Source: CAVVXX01 sp963707975 (lineage in GTDB: Bacteria; Pseudomonadota; Alphaproteobacteria; Micropepsales; Micropepsaceae). From it: a stretch of DNA of 64,000 nucleotides. Shown here piece by piece: positions 43,644 to 53,300 of this stretch. Under the pieces are notes generated by a model that saw only the letters and a program-made list of their open reading frames with translations, was not told the origin of the DNA and searched no databases. Both the position numbers and the translations under genes were made by a program. The stretch is from positions 1,612,001 to 1,676,000 of the forward strand of contig OY970177.1 of NCBI GenBank assembly GCA_963707975.1, given 5' to 3'. Every line of letters begins with the position of its first letter. Positions within the stretch are counted from its first letter, which is position 1.

Positions 43644-44027
43644 GTGAGTAACAACCAAATGCGGCGCCGGTTCAAACTCGTTTCCTTTCAGCTAGTCTGT
43701 TGGGTTGTCGCTTCGATGCTCGCCGCGGTACACCCAGCGAGAGCTGGTTATGGACCATCGGCAGCTGTTGAGATGGTCATCATGGTCAACGGATCAGTGA
43801 TGCTTGAGGGTGAGCGCTTCACAAATATTCATGAACTAGAGCTGAAACTACTTGAAGTTTCCCATCGCCAACCCGAGCCAGACCTAATCGTGCGATGGGA
43901 AAGGGGAAACGACGCCAGAAATGGCTTTCGGCGACTGGCAGTCGCAATCTTGTTGATTCGAGATATGGGATTGAAGAGAGATCTTCCAGCAATCGAGGCG
44001 ATCACGAATCCAGGTTTAGGGCATTAG
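43644..44027 (+). CDS. Exported hypothetical protein with ExbD/TolR-like pattern
   Basis: About 127 residues. A hydrophobic N-terminus (VCWVVASMLAAVHPARA) with a signal-peptidase-like site is followed by VNGSVMLEGERFTNIHELEL ... VRWERGND ... LAVAILLIRDMGL, which resembles the periplasmic fold of ExbD/TolR. No ExbB/TolQ partner is near. Start is GTG 43644 or ATG 43659; neither has a clear RBS. Confidence 0.5.
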   Translation: MSNNQMRRRFKLVSFQLVCWVVASMLAAVHPARAGYGPSAAVEMVIMVNGSVMLEGERFTNIHELELKLLEVSHRQPEPDLIVRWERGNDARNGFRRLAVAILLIRDMGLKRDLPAIEAITNPGLGH

Positions 44028-44102
44028 CGAACTCGGTATGACTTAGGCTTGAGAGTGACCCGCCTGGGCTTTCTTGAACCAAGCGATGTGAGAGAGAACA
44101 AT

Positions 44103-44134
44103 GAATCTCCGCTTTTGGCGATAAGCGCACATTC
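44103..44134. repeat. Dispersed palindromic repeat, copy 4 (imperfect)
   Basis: Arms GAATCTCCGCTT and AAGCGCACATTC around TTGGCGAT; two mismatched pairs. Confidence 0.5.
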
Positions 44135-44273
44135 GCCCTTCCCAAGCCATTCTCTAACCGCCTGATTCAGGAAAGACGGGGATCGTGAGTCCAATTCAGG
44201 ACCTGTCATTACTGCTGCAAGGTACCAAAATTCTGGCTAGGTTCATGGATGAGCGACCAATGGTGGGGATTAC

Positions 44274-44759
44274 ATGAGCCTCTCAGACCTTGCAGCCATC
44301 GGCAGTCTCCTAAGTGGTATCGCGGTGCTAGTTTCTTTGATCTATCTCAGCGTACAAACCCGACAAAACTCAAAGCACACGAAAGGCCTGATACTGCAGG
44401 GTCGGGTGGCGCGAATTGTCAATCAACATCTCTCCATGGCCAGTTCAGATTTGGCGGCCGCATGGATTGCTGGAAACGGTGGCACTGCGACGCCAGAGGA
44501 AATAGGGCGTAGACAGTTTTATTTGCAATGCTTGGCATACGATCTCAGCTGGGAAGATACTGTGACTCAGTACGAGTCAGGGTTATTGGACAAAGAGCGG
44601 TTTGACGACTTTCGTGCTCACGTAGCCGTTTTTCTCAGAGACCCAGGACTCCGAAGTTACTTTTCAAAGCGACCAATTCCAAAAGACGGCCCCACAAGGT
44701 TTCACAAATTTATCAACGAGCTTCTTTCGGAAAGCGTAACTGCTCCAGTCATGAACTGA
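44274..44759 (+). CDS. Membrane-anchored hypothetical protein
   Basis: 161 residues: N-terminal hydrophobic helix (LAAIGSLLSGIAVLVSLIYL), then a helical cytoplasmic part with WEDTVTQYESGLLD and the FLRDPGLRSYF block. Proteins with this SDLAAIGSLxSGxAVLVSLIYL start recur in alphaproteobacteria; function unknown. No clear RBS (GGGGATTAC before the ATG is weak). Confidence 0.65.
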   Translation: MSLSDLAAIGSLLSGIAVLVSLIYLSVQTRQNSKHTKGLILQGRVARIVNQHLSMASSDLAAAWIAGNGGTATPEEIGRRQFYLQCLAYDLSWEDTVTQYESGLLDKERFDDFRAHVAVFLRDPGLRSYFSKRPIPKDGPTRFHKFINELLSESVTAPVMN

Positions 44760-45072
44760 ACCACTATGACCTGACCGATTCTGGTAATATCGATCAAAGT
44801 GGGTGCCGCAACTGAAATGTCCGCTTATGACCCAAAGCGGACATGGGGGGAGCGGTGAAAAAACCTGGACCGGTAGACGGCGTGTAATTGGGTCTTTTCT
44901 TCTATATTGACCTCCTAATTGCGAATTGCACGTAATGTGCCAGACTGACTATCGGGCTCCTCCGAAAAAGGGTATCATCTACAGTGTTCAGTGATCAGAT
45001 CGGGAATGTTCGTCATTACTCGGTAATTCATTGGTTTGGCCGCTCAGCCGCATCAGATCAGGAGAGATTCCA
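44760..45072. other. Intergenic stretch with repeat copy 5
   Basis: About 310 bases; contains the perfect palindrome at 44817-44844. No gene recognised. Confidence 0.45.
44817..44844. repeat. Dispersed palindromic repeat, copy 5
   Basis: Perfect 10-base arms ATGTCCGCTT and AAGCGGACAT around ATGACCCA. This is the form closest to the ATGTCCGCTT...AAGCGGACAT repeats found across alphaproteobacterial genomes. Confidence 0.7.
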
Positions 45073-46002
45073 GTGCGCACTCGTACGCCATTATGCTTCA
45101 GCCTTTGTGTGGCCACTCTAGCGACCTTGGCTTCGTTGCCCGCCGCTGCGGAGGATTGCACATTGAAAATGGTGACCTCGGTGGACACCGTGCGTGGGCC
45201 TTCCGGGGTAATGCTCGTGCCGGTCACATTCTCCGGCAGCAAGAAACTGCTGTTGCTTGACACGGCGGGCTTCTTCAGTGAACTGACGCCAAACACTGTC
45301 TCCGAGTTGGGGTTGAGTACACGCCATGTCGGCACGTTTCAATATGATCAGTCTGGAAACGCAGTCGACCAAGTGGTCGACCCACATGATGTATCTCTTG
45401 GTCAAATGCAGACTAGCTCGTTAGAGTTCATGGTTGCGAAGAGCGCAATCGGGGGCGCGAATAGCAACATATCCGGCGTTCTTGGTCCGAATATTCTCAG
45501 GGCGTATGACCTCGATCTCGATTTTCCCAACAACAAGTTTCAGTTGATGTCACAGGATCATTGCCCGGGGCATGTAGTATACTGGCCGCACGCCGCGATT
45601 GCCGCAATTCCGGTACAAGTCACGGAAGACAATCACGTCATTTTCCCAGTGGAACTGGACGGACGTCATCTCAAGGCCATACTTGATACCGATAGTGCGC
45701 AAACGTCACTTACGGTCAATGCGGCTCAGAGCATTTTGGGCGTGAACGGCAACAGCCCTCGTCGGTACAACACACTCTCCATCGAAGGTATTACCGTAAA
45801 AAATCCAGAAGTAAGTCTCTTGTCGGATGAAACGCGAAACCACATGCTGACGAATGCCTATTCGGGTGCCAGACCGGAGGATCTGCCGGACCTTCTGGTC
45901 GGCATGTCGATATTGCAGCATCTACACATCTATGTCGCTTACAGGGAGAAAATGCTCTACGTCACCGCCGGCGGAGCGGCGCCGCAAGCTGGGGGCACAT
46001 AA
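45073..46002 (+). CDS. Exported retropepsin-like aspartic protease-fold protein
   Basis: 309 residues with a signal peptide (LCFSLCVATLATLASLPAAA) and two retropepsin-like halves. The expected DTG triads read DTA (LLLDTAGFFSELT) and DTD (AILDTDSAQTSLT), so both catalytic glycines are replaced. The GVLGPNIL and LLVGMSIL blocks, which follow the triads in this family, are kept. Start is GTG 45073 with AGGAGA 7 bases upstream; the upstream frame has no RBS. Either an inactive binding protein or a variant protease. Confidence 0.7.
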   Translation: MRTRTPLCFSLCVATLATLASLPAAAEDCTLKMVTSVDTVRGPSGVMLVPVTFSGSKKLLLLDTAGFFSELTPNTVSELGLSTRHVGTFQYDQSGNAVDQVVDPHDVSLGQMQTSSLEFMVAKSAIGGANSNISGVLGPNILRAYDLDLDFPNNKFQLMSQDHCPGHVVYWPHAAIAAIPVQVTEDNHVIFPVELDGRHLKAILDTDSAQTSLTVNAAQSILGVNGNSPRRYNTLSIEGITVKNPEVSLLSDETRNHMLTNAYSGARPEDLPDLLVGMSILQHLHIYVAYREKMLYVTAGGAAPQAGGT

Positions 46003-46115
46003 GGCCGTTGCCGTTATTACAAGATCTGACCACGATCTTGCGGTAGAGATTAGTCCGGAGAATATTCCAGCTGGTAACCTCTGAGTTTTATGGCAACAAT
46101 ATATAAAAATCGAGT

Positions 46116-46388
46116 TTAACTACCCGGCATATGCTGATCGAGACCTTTCAATTGTAAGTCCTTGAGCGCGGCTTGATCCTGCTTTTGGATTTCGTCCCAC
46201 TCCCTTTGCGTGCGGCAAGTCCGGCCCGCACCCAAACGCGTTCCTGTTGGCGCTGGAGTTGATTTACAGACAATGCGATTCAGATCATTCTGAACATCGC
46301 TAGCGGGCGCAGGTGCTGGCTCTGCCAGAGCGGCACCCATGATCAACATGCTCACTGCCCCGCTCATCGCAATTGCGAAAATGCGCAT
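46116..46388 (-). CDS. Small exported protein with CRTQREWDE motif
   Basis: 90 residues: signal peptide (FAIAMSGAVSMLIMGAALA), then NRIVCKSTPAPTGTRLGAGR and TCRTQREWDEIQ. This two-cysteine motif recurs in short periplasmic proteins of sphingomonads and relatives. The ATG at 46388 follows AGGAGG. Function unknown. Confidence 0.7.
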   Translation of the reverse strand: MRIFAIAMSGAVSMLIMGAALAEPAPAPASDVQNDLNRIVCKSTPAPTGTRLGAGRTCRTQREWDEIQKQDQAALKDLQLKGLDQHMPGS

Positions 46389-46643
46389 AAATCCTCCTGC
46401 ACCTTGATCTGACCAGCATTGTCGACCTTTTTGCAGGAGTTGCAAGATACGAACCAAAATTTCTCTTTGGATTTGTGCCCAATCGGAATGCCGAATTTTC
46501 AGGCGAGCCCTAACAACTTAACCCACGTTTCGGAGTTAACGGAAGCCAAGTGCTTCCAAGTCACTTCTTTGCCTCATCCTTGGGCGTTTTCTTGCCACCC
46601 TATCACCAATCTCCCAAAGGCGGGTAATGGTGCCGTAGGATCA

Positions 46644-47150
46644 TCATTCTTTTACGATGCTAAGTGCCGTTGAGCAGACAGTTCGTGGAATTGCAGTCCG
46701 CGTCTCGAGTAACTCAGCCTTTTGATTATCTGCGCTAAGATTGTAGACAAAGATTGGATCGCTATAAGCAATCCCACCCCGCTCAATCGCTACGATCCAT
46801 CGGCTACCAGTATTCCAAATAAAGATTAGCCGGCGGCTGTGCCCGGTTACCATAACGTCAGTAGCATCAAATTTTTCTCCCGGTTCTACAACTTCACCAA
46901 CATTTTGTTGCAACGCATGCTTTATGGCAGAGGGCGCTTTGCTCAGAAGCGATACAGATGCTGCCCCGCTCGGTAATTGACAAGGTGGGACTTCATCGGC
47001 CTTAGCGGGTCCGGCCATTATTAAACCCGCCAAGAGGCAAGCGATAAGACCAAAGTAGATTGATTTCAACGCCGGTCCCAAATTAATTCTCAATATACCT
47101 GCGCCATCCATCACCATCACACTATCACCAATCTCCAATAGCGAGTACAC
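46644..47150 (-). CDS. Exported hypothetical protein
   Basis: Up to 168 residues. A hydrophobic stretch (YFGLIACLLAGLIMAGPAKA) ends in a likely signal peptidase site, followed by about 115 polar residues with two cysteines. Start could also be ATG 47117 or 47111; no RBS decides. I do not recognise a family. Confidence 0.5.
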   Translation of the reverse strand: MYSLLEIGDSVMVMDGAGILRINLGPALKSIYFGLIACLLAGLIMAGPAKADEVPPCQLPSGAASVSLLSKAPSAIKHALQQNVGEVVEPGEKFDATDVMVTGHSRRLIFIWNTGSRWIVAIERGGIAYSDPIFVYNLSADNQKAELLETRTAIPRTVCSTALSIVKE

Positions 47151-47253
47151 CGCAGCCCCTCAATCACAAGGCGTCTTCGAAACGGGTCTGGATGGAGTCC
47201 TAATTTCGCGGTAACCTCTATCTCGCTCATACACAATAATCATCACAAAAAAC

Positions 47254-47610
47254 GTGGTCACTTCAATGATGCGCAAGTCGGCAGTGTCGTGGTACTTAGC
47301 AATATTGCTCTCAATGCCAACGAGCGTAAATGCCGATGTTCTCGACGATGCGGTAAAAGCGTCGAAGGTAATCGAATTTTTGGCAATTTGTTCGCAGGAC
47401 CACGCACCCTGTTACAATGTGATGGCGATGGATTTGGTCTCCTACGCCGGTCAAGCTAATTACTCTGAAGTTTGTATCCCGTCTCCTACCCCCGACAGCG
47501 TCTATGAGTTAGCTTTCAATTGGCTTCAGACCCATCCAAAAACCCATAACATGTACACAAGCAACGGCATCATTTTGGCATTTCACACACTTTACCCTTG
47601 CAAGAAATAG
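47254..47610 (+). CDS. Exported Rap1a/Tai-like small protein
   Basis: About 113-118 residues with a signal peptide (YLAILLSMPTSVNA) and cysteines in LAICSQDHAPCYN, SEVCIPSP and the C-terminal LYPCKK. The pattern CxP...Y..A..WLQTHP...ILAFHTLYPC fits the Rap1a/Tai immunity-protein fold. No T6SS effector is near, so an immunity role is not shown. Start GTG 47254, ATG 47266 or 47269. Confidence 0.55.
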   Translation: MVTSMMRKSAVSWYLAILLSMPTSVNADVLDDAVKASKVIEFLAICSQDHAPCYNVMAMDLVSYAGQANYSEVCIPSPTPDSVYELAFNWLQTHPKTHNMYTSNGIILAFHTLYPCKK

Positions 47611-47861
47611 CTTTGTAGTTGGCGTGATGATGTTCCGATGTTCCAGTAGTCTCTCTATCCCGACGGTACAAAAACTACGTTAGGTCAGAGCTGCCATGTG
47701 GGTAAGCCTTTTTCCATTACAACCGGAAACACCAACTCAGCTGTTTCTCGATCCCACTCGTAGAAGATTTCGTCAGGTCATACGTTCCCCGATCGGACGA
47801 ATTTAGCAAATGGATGGAATGTCGTACCCCGCTTGCAACAGGTTTTTACTAGCACCCTCTT

Positions 47862-48911
47862 GTGCTATTCTTTCCCCCGGGGAGAGATCGTTATAGGTTG
47901 ACCTTGATAGCGGCTGAGGAGCTCAGGAAGAGAGCAAGTAGTGGCGATGTGTCGGCGATGACCGCACTCGGCGTACGCTTACTTGGTGGTCGCGATGCAC
48001 CTCTATTACCTTTCGATGGAGCACAGTTTGTCGTTGACGCTGCCGACAAGGGAGATGCGGAGGCCACAGAGATTGTTGCCATCTTAGCGGGAGCGGGCGC
48101 TTGTACTCCCCAGAGCTGGCCAACCGCGCTCGACTATCTACAACTCGCGGCTGAAAGGGGTGCACGTCGCGCCATGGCTCAGCTCATCCTGCTTACAGCT
48201 GACGCAACACTCGCTGAAATCGCCAAGAATGGAAACGCGCCCGCTGATATTTGGCGGCGTCTACGAGAGACTATAGATATCTCTTACTGGACTGCCGCAC
48301 CACCTGCTCGCGTCATGTCTGTGAAGCCATATCTGGCACGATTCGACAGATTTATTCCAGAGTCTATTTGCGAATGGATTATTGAAAGAGCTAAACCAAA
48401 TTTGAGGCCTGCAAGGGTTTATGGTGATGATACGGAGGCGGCTCGAATCGTTTCCGCCAGAACCAATTCGACTGCCGAATTTGAAATCGTCGACACGGAC
48501 ATCGTGCTGCTGCTGTTACGTGCAAGGATTGCAGCTGCCGTTGGAGTGGCGCCACAGGCCATGGAACATGCAAATGTGTTGCACTACAAAATAGGTGAGG
48601 AATTCCGCCGTCATTACGATTTTCTTGATCCCGCCCAGCCCGGGATGGCTGCGGATCTTGCCGCGCGAGGCCAGCGCTTCATGACTGTTCTTGTCTATCT
48701 CAACGACACTTACGAAGGTGGCGAGACTGAATTCCCTATTATTGGTCTTCGTCACAAGGGACATAGGGGGAGTGCGCTCCATTTTCGCAATCTCACTCAT
48801 GAAGGTGTACCGGACCGTAAGACTCTTCATGCAGGTCTTGCGCCCACGAATGGCGAAAAGTGGCTGTTCTCACAATGGATTCGTGATCGAGACTTTCGAA
48901 ATGCCGCTTAA
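47862..48911 (+). CDS. Sel1-repeat/2OG-Fe(II) oxygenase (prolyl 4-hydroxylase type)
   Basis: About 349 residues. The N-terminal 115 residues are alpha-alpha Sel1/TPR-like repeats (SGDVSAMTALGVRLLGG, KGDAEATEIVAILAGAG, LQLAAERGARRAMAQL). The C-terminal P4Hc domain has the iron motif HYDFLD (HxD), the distal His in KTLHAGLAP and the 2-oxoglutarate-binding basic residue in GEKWLFSQW, so it is complete. GTG 47862 is the longest start; TTG 47898 has a better-placed GGGGAGAG. The sulfotransferase-like gene follows after 129 bases. Low GC. Confidence 0.8.
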   Translation: MLFFPPGRDRYRLTLIAAEELRKRASSGDVSAMTALGVRLLGGRDAPLLPFDGAQFVVDAADKGDAEATEIVAILAGAGACTPQSWPTALDYLQLAAERGARRAMAQLILLTADATLAEIAKNGNAPADIWRRLRETIDISYWTAAPPARVMSVKPYLARFDRFIPESICEWIIERAKPNLRPARVYGDDTEAARIVSARTNSTAEFEIVDTDIVLLLLRARIAAAVGVAPQAMEHANVLHYKIGEEFRRHYDFLDPAQPGMAADLAARGQRFMTVLVYLNDTYEGGETEFPIIGLRHKGHRGSALHFRNLTHEGVPDRKTLHAGLAPTNGEKWLFSQWIRDRDFRNAA

Positions 48912-49040
48912 TCAGCGACACTCACTTAACCTGTACCTAAAAAGAAATCGCAATACAGTCCGGCGATGTAGCAGTTCGATCGCAAGTGATCATCTCCTCC
49001 AGTTTGATGTTGAGACCACAAACTCAACCGATAAGATAAA

Positions 49041-50138
49041 ATGGATTTGAACCCGGCGCCAAGTAAGTTAGACAATCCAGCGCACTCAGTGACGGATGAT
49101 GAACTAATTCGGGATGCGCGTTGGTTCCCAGTTAGTTTTCTTGCGACAGAGGATAGCATTTGTTTCTATCCGACAGATTACGATGTCCTCAGTTCGCAAG
49201 TATTTCTAGACGGTAGATGGGAAAAAACATTCATCAGTTATCGAAAAGCGAGTACCAAAATAATACAGAATCTAATTTCACCGAAGCCATGCCGGTTAAA
49301 TTTTATCTGGCATACCGGATTTTGCTGTTCTACCTTGGTTGCAAAAGCATTAGACCACAGACAGAAGAATCTTTCACTTTGTGAACCGCAGATCATGGTC
49401 GAAATCGCCAATGCCATTCGCGCGGTAACCTCCGCAAATGATGCGATGCTGCGCCACGTTCCAAATCTTATTTTTCATCTTTTTGGCCGCGCCTTTGCGC
49501 CGAATGCTCTTGTGACGCTTAAGCCAGCTCCGGCGGCCAATCGTCTCCTTCGCCAAGCGGCGCGGAGCACGACTGGTCCAATGTTGTTTCTCTATTCGGA
49601 TTGTCGGAGCTTCGTGACGTCCATTGCCAAATTGGGTGAAGAAGGGAGAAAATATGTACGTAGTCTGTTTCTCGTAATCTCCGAAGACGGTTACATACAA
49701 AATAAACTACCCGTGGATAGGCTTATTTCGCTTTCTGACCTCGAACTTGCTGCACTCGTCTGGCACATGCAGATTGGTGAATGCTTACGAAATTGGCCTC
49801 TATTAGCACAGGGACGAGCGTACTCACTTGATTGCGATGCGTTTCTCGCTTCGCCTTACGAGGTTCTAAAAAAAATCGACAATATATTTTCTCTTAATCT
49901 TGGCGCCGATCATTTGAAACAAGTTGTTGAGGGACCATTGTTCAAAAATAACGTGAAAATAGGGCGAAGCTCCTTCAGCGCGGCAAGCCGTCGCGAACAA
50001 CATGCGGAAGTACGAAGGCAGTTGGGAAGTGATCTGGATAGAATTGTAGAGCAGAGCTATGCAGTCTGCTTCAATACACCGCGCGGCGCGCCACTACCTA
50101 ACCCATTGTCGGTGATCGACAAGGTCTACTTTCCGTAA
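49041..50138 (+). CDS. Sulfotransferase-like P-loop protein
   Basis: 365 residues, no signal peptide. FIWHTGFCCSTLVAKALD near residue 93 resembles the 5'-phosphosulfate-binding loop of sulfotransferases (TxxxxSTLxxxALD). The C-terminal part is helical with SSFSAASRREQHAEVRRQLG. Proteins with this FHTxFCCSTLxAxALD motif often accompany 2OG-Fe(II) oxygenases, as here. Sulfotransfer activity itself is not established. GC clearly below the core. Confidence 0.65.
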   Translation: MDLNPAPSKLDNPAHSVTDDELIRDARWFPVSFLATEDSICFYPTDYDVLSSQVFLDGRWEKTFISYRKASTKIIQNLISPKPCRLNFIWHTGFCCSTLVAKALDHRQKNLSLCEPQIMVEIANAIRAVTSANDAMLRHVPNLIFHLFGRAFAPNALVTLKPAPAANRLLRQAARSTTGPMLFLYSDCRSFVTSIAKLGEEGRKYVRSLFLVISEDGYIQNKLPVDRLISLSDLELAALVWHMQIGECLRNWPLLAQGRAYSLDCDAFLASPYEVLKKIDNIFSLNLGADHLKQVVEGPLFKNNVKIGRSSFSAASRREQHAEVRRQLGSDLDRIVEQSYAVCFNTPRGAPLPNPLSVIDKVYFP

Positions 50139-50322
50139 ACTAAAACTGTAATGGGCCGCATCGTTGCAAATGCGGCACAATTTAAGAAAGGCAAAAATTA
50201 GCAACGCTTTAGTGGCCATTTAAGTATTAAAATAAGTGTATACTTGAGAAGATTAAGCCTTTTCTTTTGGAGCAGTACCGCCACATTTAATTTTGATATT
50301 GTCCGAAGCACCTGTGACGTAT

Positions 50323-53300
50323 CTACAACCCCGCCTGCTTCACATGCGTGCGGAACTGCGCCAGCTGGATTTGTTTTACAGAAGACCAGGCATCGAGCTG
50401 CTTGCCAAGCCGCGCATGCATGTCGGCGTAAATGGTGACCTCTTGCGTGGTAGGCGTGGTGTCCGCGTCCTCGAGGCCCGCCGCGAAGGCATAGATTTGC
50501 TCGTTCAACATGCCGGGAAAATTGAGATTGGCTTCCGATCCCTTGATGTTGACCTGCGTGAGCAGCTCCTCGATGGGCACGAGCTTGGCCACGACCGCGT
50601 CGCCTTCAGCAAGAAGCGCGGCGCTTGCGCTGTTGCCGCCCTGCTTTTTGTGCAGTGCCGCCACCTGCGCCTTCACCTCGCGGATGTCGTTGACCGCGCG
50701 ATGCAGCGCATCGATGTCGTGATAGGCTTCCATCGCCAGCGCAAATTTTTGCTGCAGGCCGGCTTCGGAGCCTTTAACTCGCGGGTCGATCAGGATTTCG
50801 AGCGGCGCTGTCTGGCTCTTCCCGGCCACGGTCAGCTTGATCGTATAGTGACCCGGCAGAACGATCGGCCCCTGCGGTGCCAGCCCTTCGTAGAATGCGC
50901 CCGGTATCTGCACAGGATCGTCGTAACGCAGGTTCCAGACGAAACGGTTCATGCCCGCATTGGCTGGCAGCGTATTGATCGGGTAGATCGTGTCGGGCCA
51001 TTCGGGCGGCTGTTCGCCCGCGCCCGATTTCAGGCTGGAAATATGGCGGACTTCCTTGCCGTTGGCGTCCACGATATCCATCGCCACTTCGCCTTGCGGC
51101 TTGGCCGGCAAGTAATAGTCGATGAGAGCGCCTGCGGGCGGGTTTTCACCGACCGGCGGGCGCGTGTCGGCCTGTTCGGGGTAATACAGGCGATAGCCTG
51201 TCTCGGGCCGGTAGAGCAGAACATCCGCCATCAGCGTAGAGGCATTGACCTGTCTCAGTGGCGTGATGTCATCAAGAATCCAGAACGACCTGCCATGCGT
51301 CGCCACCACCAAATCGTCGTTTTTGATAATCAGGTCGTGGATGGGCGAGCGCGGCAGGTTAAGCTGAAGCGGCTGCCAGTGCGCGCCGTCGTCGAAGGAG
51401 ACAAACATGCCCGTCTCGGTGCCGGCGAAAAGCAAGCCGCGCTTGATCGGGTCTTCCCGCACAGCGTGGACGAAAGAACCTTCCGGCAGGCCCGCAACGA
51501 TAAGCGTCCAGGATTTGCCGCCATCGGCGGTTTTGTAGATGTAGGGACGGATATCGTCGAGGCGATGCCGGTCGACAGCCACATAAGCGGTTTCGGCGTC
51601 GAAATGCGAGGGCTCGATGATGCTGACCGTGCTCCATTCCGGCATGGCGCGCGGCGTCACGTTGGCCCAGTGGCCGCCGCCATCTTCGCTTAACTGGATC
51701 AGTCCGTCATCGGTGCCCACCCACAATTGTCCGCGCTTAAGTGTCGACTCTGCCAGCGCGAATATCGTGTCGTAATATTCGACGCTGGTAATGTCCTTGG
51801 TGATCGGACCGCCTGACGCAATCTGCTTGGACTTGTCGTTACGGGTCAGGTCACCGCTGATCGCCGTCCAGCTATGGCCATGATCCGTCGATTTGAAAAC
51901 GCGCTCCATGCCCGTGTAAAGCGTATCGGGATCGTGCGGCGAAAGCATGAGCGGCGACGTCCAGTTATAGCGATGCTCAAGGTCGGACGCCGGATGCCCG
52001 GAATTATCGACCGGAAAGACCGAGATGTTCTGCGCCTGCATGGTGCGCTTGTCGAAGCGGCTGATGTAGTTCTCGGCATTGGCATAGACGATGTTCGCAT
52101 CGCGCGGGTCCGGCACCACGAAGCCGCTTTCGCCGCCGCCGACGTCATACCAATCGCGTTCGTTGATTGCGCCTTCATCGTCGCGGCTGGCGATAGCGAT
52201 GGTCGAATTGTCCTGCTGCGCACCGTAGACGTAATAGGGGAAGCGGTTGTCGGCGGCCACGTGATAGAACTGCGCCGTTGGCTGGTTGTTGAGCGTGGTC
52301 CAGCTTTTGCCGCCGTCGAGCGACACGCTAGCGCCGCCATCATTGCCGTTGATTAGGCGGTTGGGGTTGTTGGGGTCGATCCATAGTGCATGGTGGTCGC
52401 CGTGGCGCGCAGGCAAAAGATCGAAGGTGCGCCCGCCATTGGTCGAGCGGAAGAGCCCCGTGTTCAGCGCGTAAATGGTGTCCACGTTTTTCGGGTCGGC
52501 ATAGATTTTAGAGAAATACCAGGCGCGCTGGGAAAGCCGCCCGTCGTCATTGATGCGGCGCCAGTGGCTGCCGCCATCGTCGGAACGATAGAGCCCGCCG
52601 TCTTTCGCTTCGATCATGGCATAGACGCGCTTCGAATCCGCGCCGGAAACCGTGAGGCCGATGCGGCCAAGAGTTCCGGCGGGCAATCCGTTTCCTGTCA
52701 CCTGCGTCCAGGTCACGCCGCCGTCGGTGGAGCGATAGAGGCCGCTGCCCGGTCCACCGCTCGAGAAATTCCACGGCTGGCGCAATGCCTGCCACAGTGC
52801 GGCAAAGACAATCTTGGAATTATGTGGATCGAACACGACATCGATGGCGCCGGTGTGGTCATCCTTGCCAAGCACCCTGGTCCAGCTCTTGCCTCCGTTG
52901 GTCGTGCGGTAGACGCCGCGTTCGGCGTTGGGGCCAAAGGCGTGGCCCAGGGCCGCCACCAGGACGATATCCGGGTTCTCGGGATTTATTATCAGCGCGC
53001 CGATCTGGCGCGTATCTTTCAGGCCCAGGCTCTGCCAAGACTTGCCGCCGTCGACGGATTTATAGACGCCCGTGCCATAGGTGATGTTGCCGCGGATCGC
53101 CGCTTCGCCGGTTCCGACGTAAATGATGTTGTGATTGGAAGGGGCTACCGCGATGGCGCCAATGGAATCGAAGTTTTCGTGATCGGTGAGCGGCATCCAC
53201 GTCGCGCCGCTGTCGGTCGACTTCCACACGCCGCCCGCGACGCCGCCGAAATAATAAATATAGGGCTCGCCAGGCACGCCGGTTACGGCGAGCACGCGGC

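Noticed and set aside
43440..43658. 72-residue minus-strand frame
   Set aside because: No RBS or family resemblance; kept out for lack of support although the stretch has no other gene.
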